From Thereva unica (lineage: Eukaryota > Arthropoda > Insecta > Diptera > Therevidae): 64,000 nucleotides of DNA. A program made the translations under genes and the position numbers. The notes under the pieces are model-generated. The model worked only from the letters and a program-made list of their open reading frames with translations. It searched no databases and was not told the origin of the DNA. This document shows positions 62,383-64,000 of the stretch, one piece after another (within the stretch, counting starts at the first letter, position 1; each line of letters begins with the position of its first letter). Where the stretch lies: assembly GCA_949987705.1 (NCBI GenBank), contig OX465284.1, forward strand, positions 114,683,163 to 114,747,162. Direction: 5' to 3'.

Positions 62383-62959
62383 GTAAGTAAAGCGTAAATT
62401 TTGTTATTAATTTTTTTATTTAACTAAGTTTTAAAAACAAAACTGTAAATAACATTGCTGACATTTTTTTGCAATTTTTTTTATTATTAGAAATTCTTGT
62501 GTTTTATTGTATATATTTTTTATATAAATAGTTACTTAATAGTACTTAGTTTGTAAATTACTAAAGGTGGTTTTAAATCATATAGAATAGAAAAAGGCTT
62601 AAAAGAATTTAATTCGGTTACGCAGGTTTTATTCATTTATTTATTTTTTAAATTCCATAATTAATAAAACGGCAATTTAGCACCTAAACCACATATAACT
62701 TAATTTTTGGCGCTTTTTCCCAACTTTAGCTATCCATAATTGAGCTATGATCGATTTCAATGTTACTTCGTTCGAACGAACTCTATCTAGGAAATCCTAC
62801 CTCACTTCAATCTACAAAATCTTGTGATAAGCACTCAGTGGAACACTATAGGGAGCAAAATCAATCCCTAAGCTACTTGAAAAATTTGTTTATGACAAGA
62901 TTGCCCCTTAATGAGCAAGAACGCGATTTCAGAAAACTTACTTACATACTTATGCTCCT

Positions 62960-63345
62960 TTAATCCTTCTTGGAATACAGGGCCGGAAACAGTTGCCCTC
63001 CAGCGGAGTCTGTTTTGCGTGACAGCTCTCTGCTCTAACCAGAATCTCCCAGTTCTTGCGGCCTCGGCTAATAGAGTTCTCCTCCACAGTGTTCTGGGTT
63101 CTGGATCGAGCTGGAAGGACGGATTCCTTGTGGATTCCAGTCGAGGGCCTATTTGGCTAGGTTTTCGTTTTCGCGTCGCAAAGTCTGGCCAATCCAATTC
63201 CATTTCCTTCGCCTGATTTGGTTATCTATCCTTTCTTGACCGGCACGGCGCCATAACTCTACATTTGAAATTCTATCTTGCCAGCGGATTTTTAGGATAC
63301 TACGCAGGTATCTGTTGATGAAAACTTGTAGGCAGCCCAACGATC
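62960..63345 (-). mobile_element. LINE ORF2 C terminus, RTE-like family
   Basis: Read on the minus strand from 63340: VFINRYLRSILKIRWQDRIS, then RRRKWNWIGQTLRREN, ALDWNPQGIR in a shifted frame, and TWRRTLLAEAARTG, followed by the closing LRAVTQNRLRWRATV-like block. This order (NRYLRxIL, KWxWIGHTLRR, ALxWNPxG, WRR) is the known C terminus of RTE-like ORF2 proteins. At least two frameshifts are present. Confidence 0.87.
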
Positions 63346-63354
63346 CTTTGCCTT

Positions 63355-63490
63355 TTCCATTTTCCTTCTTCCCTCTTTAAATTCCTGATTTCTCCTGTTA
63401 TAGCCTCCTCTAGCCCGTCCCCCTCCACCAAAGCGCTTGTCACCGGTTGGTTGAGAGATTCAACTCGTTTCAGGAGGCATAATACTCCAG
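63355..63490 (+). mobile_element. SINE body copy without tRNA head
   Basis: Its reverse complement matches 19548-19680, sharing GAGT[AG]TTATGCCTCCT, AACGAGTTGAATCTC, CAACCAACCG and AAAGAGGGAAGAAG. The tRNA-like part seen at 19.7 kb is absent here. It lies against the LINE C terminus. Confidence 0.68.
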
Positions 63491-64000
63491 CGAGTTATTT
63501 CTCGATTTTTTGAAGCTCCTGTGCAAATGCATCTTTCAAGGCGGCAAAGAAATAATCTCTCTATCTTTGGAGTTGCTCTCCAACGCTGCTTGGCATCCTT
63601 CCAGCCGCACTCTCTACGGCATGCTTGTTGGTAGAGTGTTTTCCCGAGAGCTGTTTAGTGATTTGGTGCAGCACCTTATTGTTGCCTGTATTTGCAGGAT
63701 TTGTTGCCGATTTCCAGCAAATTTTTGCCTTTTAATGGTCTCCCGCAGAAGGGCTATGTTAAACCGTCTACGGTTTATGGCATCGCGTTGAACGTTTCTG
63801 AGAACGGCGATTTTGAGGCGAATAGTTGCTACTACCAAAGATGGTCACTTCCCTAATCTGCTCCCCTAAAGCTCCTGACATCCTCCATAATAGCTCTCCA
63901 TCTGCGGCCTCCTTGTGTACCTTCTTGTGGCAAAAGTAAGTTGCCAGTAAGTTGTTGAGTTGAGTTGCCGGAAACTGCTCACCGTTGTTATTGGTAACTT

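Larger units (their letters stand above)
62383..64000 (+). other. Start of the next tensin intron
   Basis: No further tensin exon is visible. The segment carries a LINE C terminus on the minus strand (62960-63345), a SINE-body copy (63355-63490) and an unclassified repeat-like tract to the window end. SH2 and PTB coding sequence is not present. Confidence 0.65.

Noticed and set aside
1..64000. CRISPR array, prophage or bacterial operons
   Set aside because: No direct-repeat/spacer pattern, no dense genes, and clear spliceosomal introns.

Overview
This is an arthropod, almost certainly insect, chromosomal window. It is AT-rich, has large introns, and carries heavily decayed non-LTR retrotransposons, mariner-like elements, MITEs and pol III-derived SINEs. 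There is no bacterial, plasmid or phage signature, no CRISPR array and no operon structure. I cannot fix the insect order from sequence alone.

Only one host gene is supported: a tensin-family focal-adhesion gene (orthologue of Drosophila blistery, by the family features seen) on the + strand. Twelve coding exons lie between 7872 and 62382. Splice phases agree across every junction and give one open reading frame of about 1046 residues, incomplete at both ends. In order the exons encode a catalytically dead PTP-like domain (7872-8075, 8161-8288, start of 17110-17507), a PTEN/tensin C2 domain (17110-18011), the conserved tensin motif HTQGPLDGSLYA (27621-28142), a long disordered Ser/Thr-rich linker that opens with an LD-like helix (28248-28307, 32945-33935), and further linker exons (61575-62382). 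The SH2 and PTB domains expected at a tensin C terminus are not in the window, so the gene continues past 64000. The first exon(s) and promoter are probably upstream of 7872 or inside 1-7871.

The rest is intron or 5' flank. Introns of 8.8, 9.6, 4.6 and 27.6 kb hold the repeats. These are an RTE-like LINE broken by a SINE (18.7-20.9 kb), RNase H-bearing LINE fragments (13.3-14.0 and perhaps 29.5-30.3 kb), a LINE whose C-terminal fragment contains a MITE (15.1-15.8 kb), and a CR1/jockey-like LINE present as several pieces (26.2, 55.4-56.7, 59.4-60.9 kb). There is also a mariner transposase relic (47.8-48.4 kb), an internally deleted IS630/mariner-type element with TA target sites (10741-11272), a TTAA-flanked 716-bp element (42465-43180), a 942-bp inverted-repeat element (14121-15062), a hAT-type MITE (6882-7142), tRNA-derived SINEs, and four 5S-rRNA-derived sequences.

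I do not see a clear new multi-gene system. The most interesting signals are the 5S-derived repeat family with a shared non-5S leader, the two stop-free, multiple-of-three introns inside the C2 domain, the non-catalytic PTP loop with the WPD region missing, and the sub-terminal repeated motif of the 942-bp transposon.
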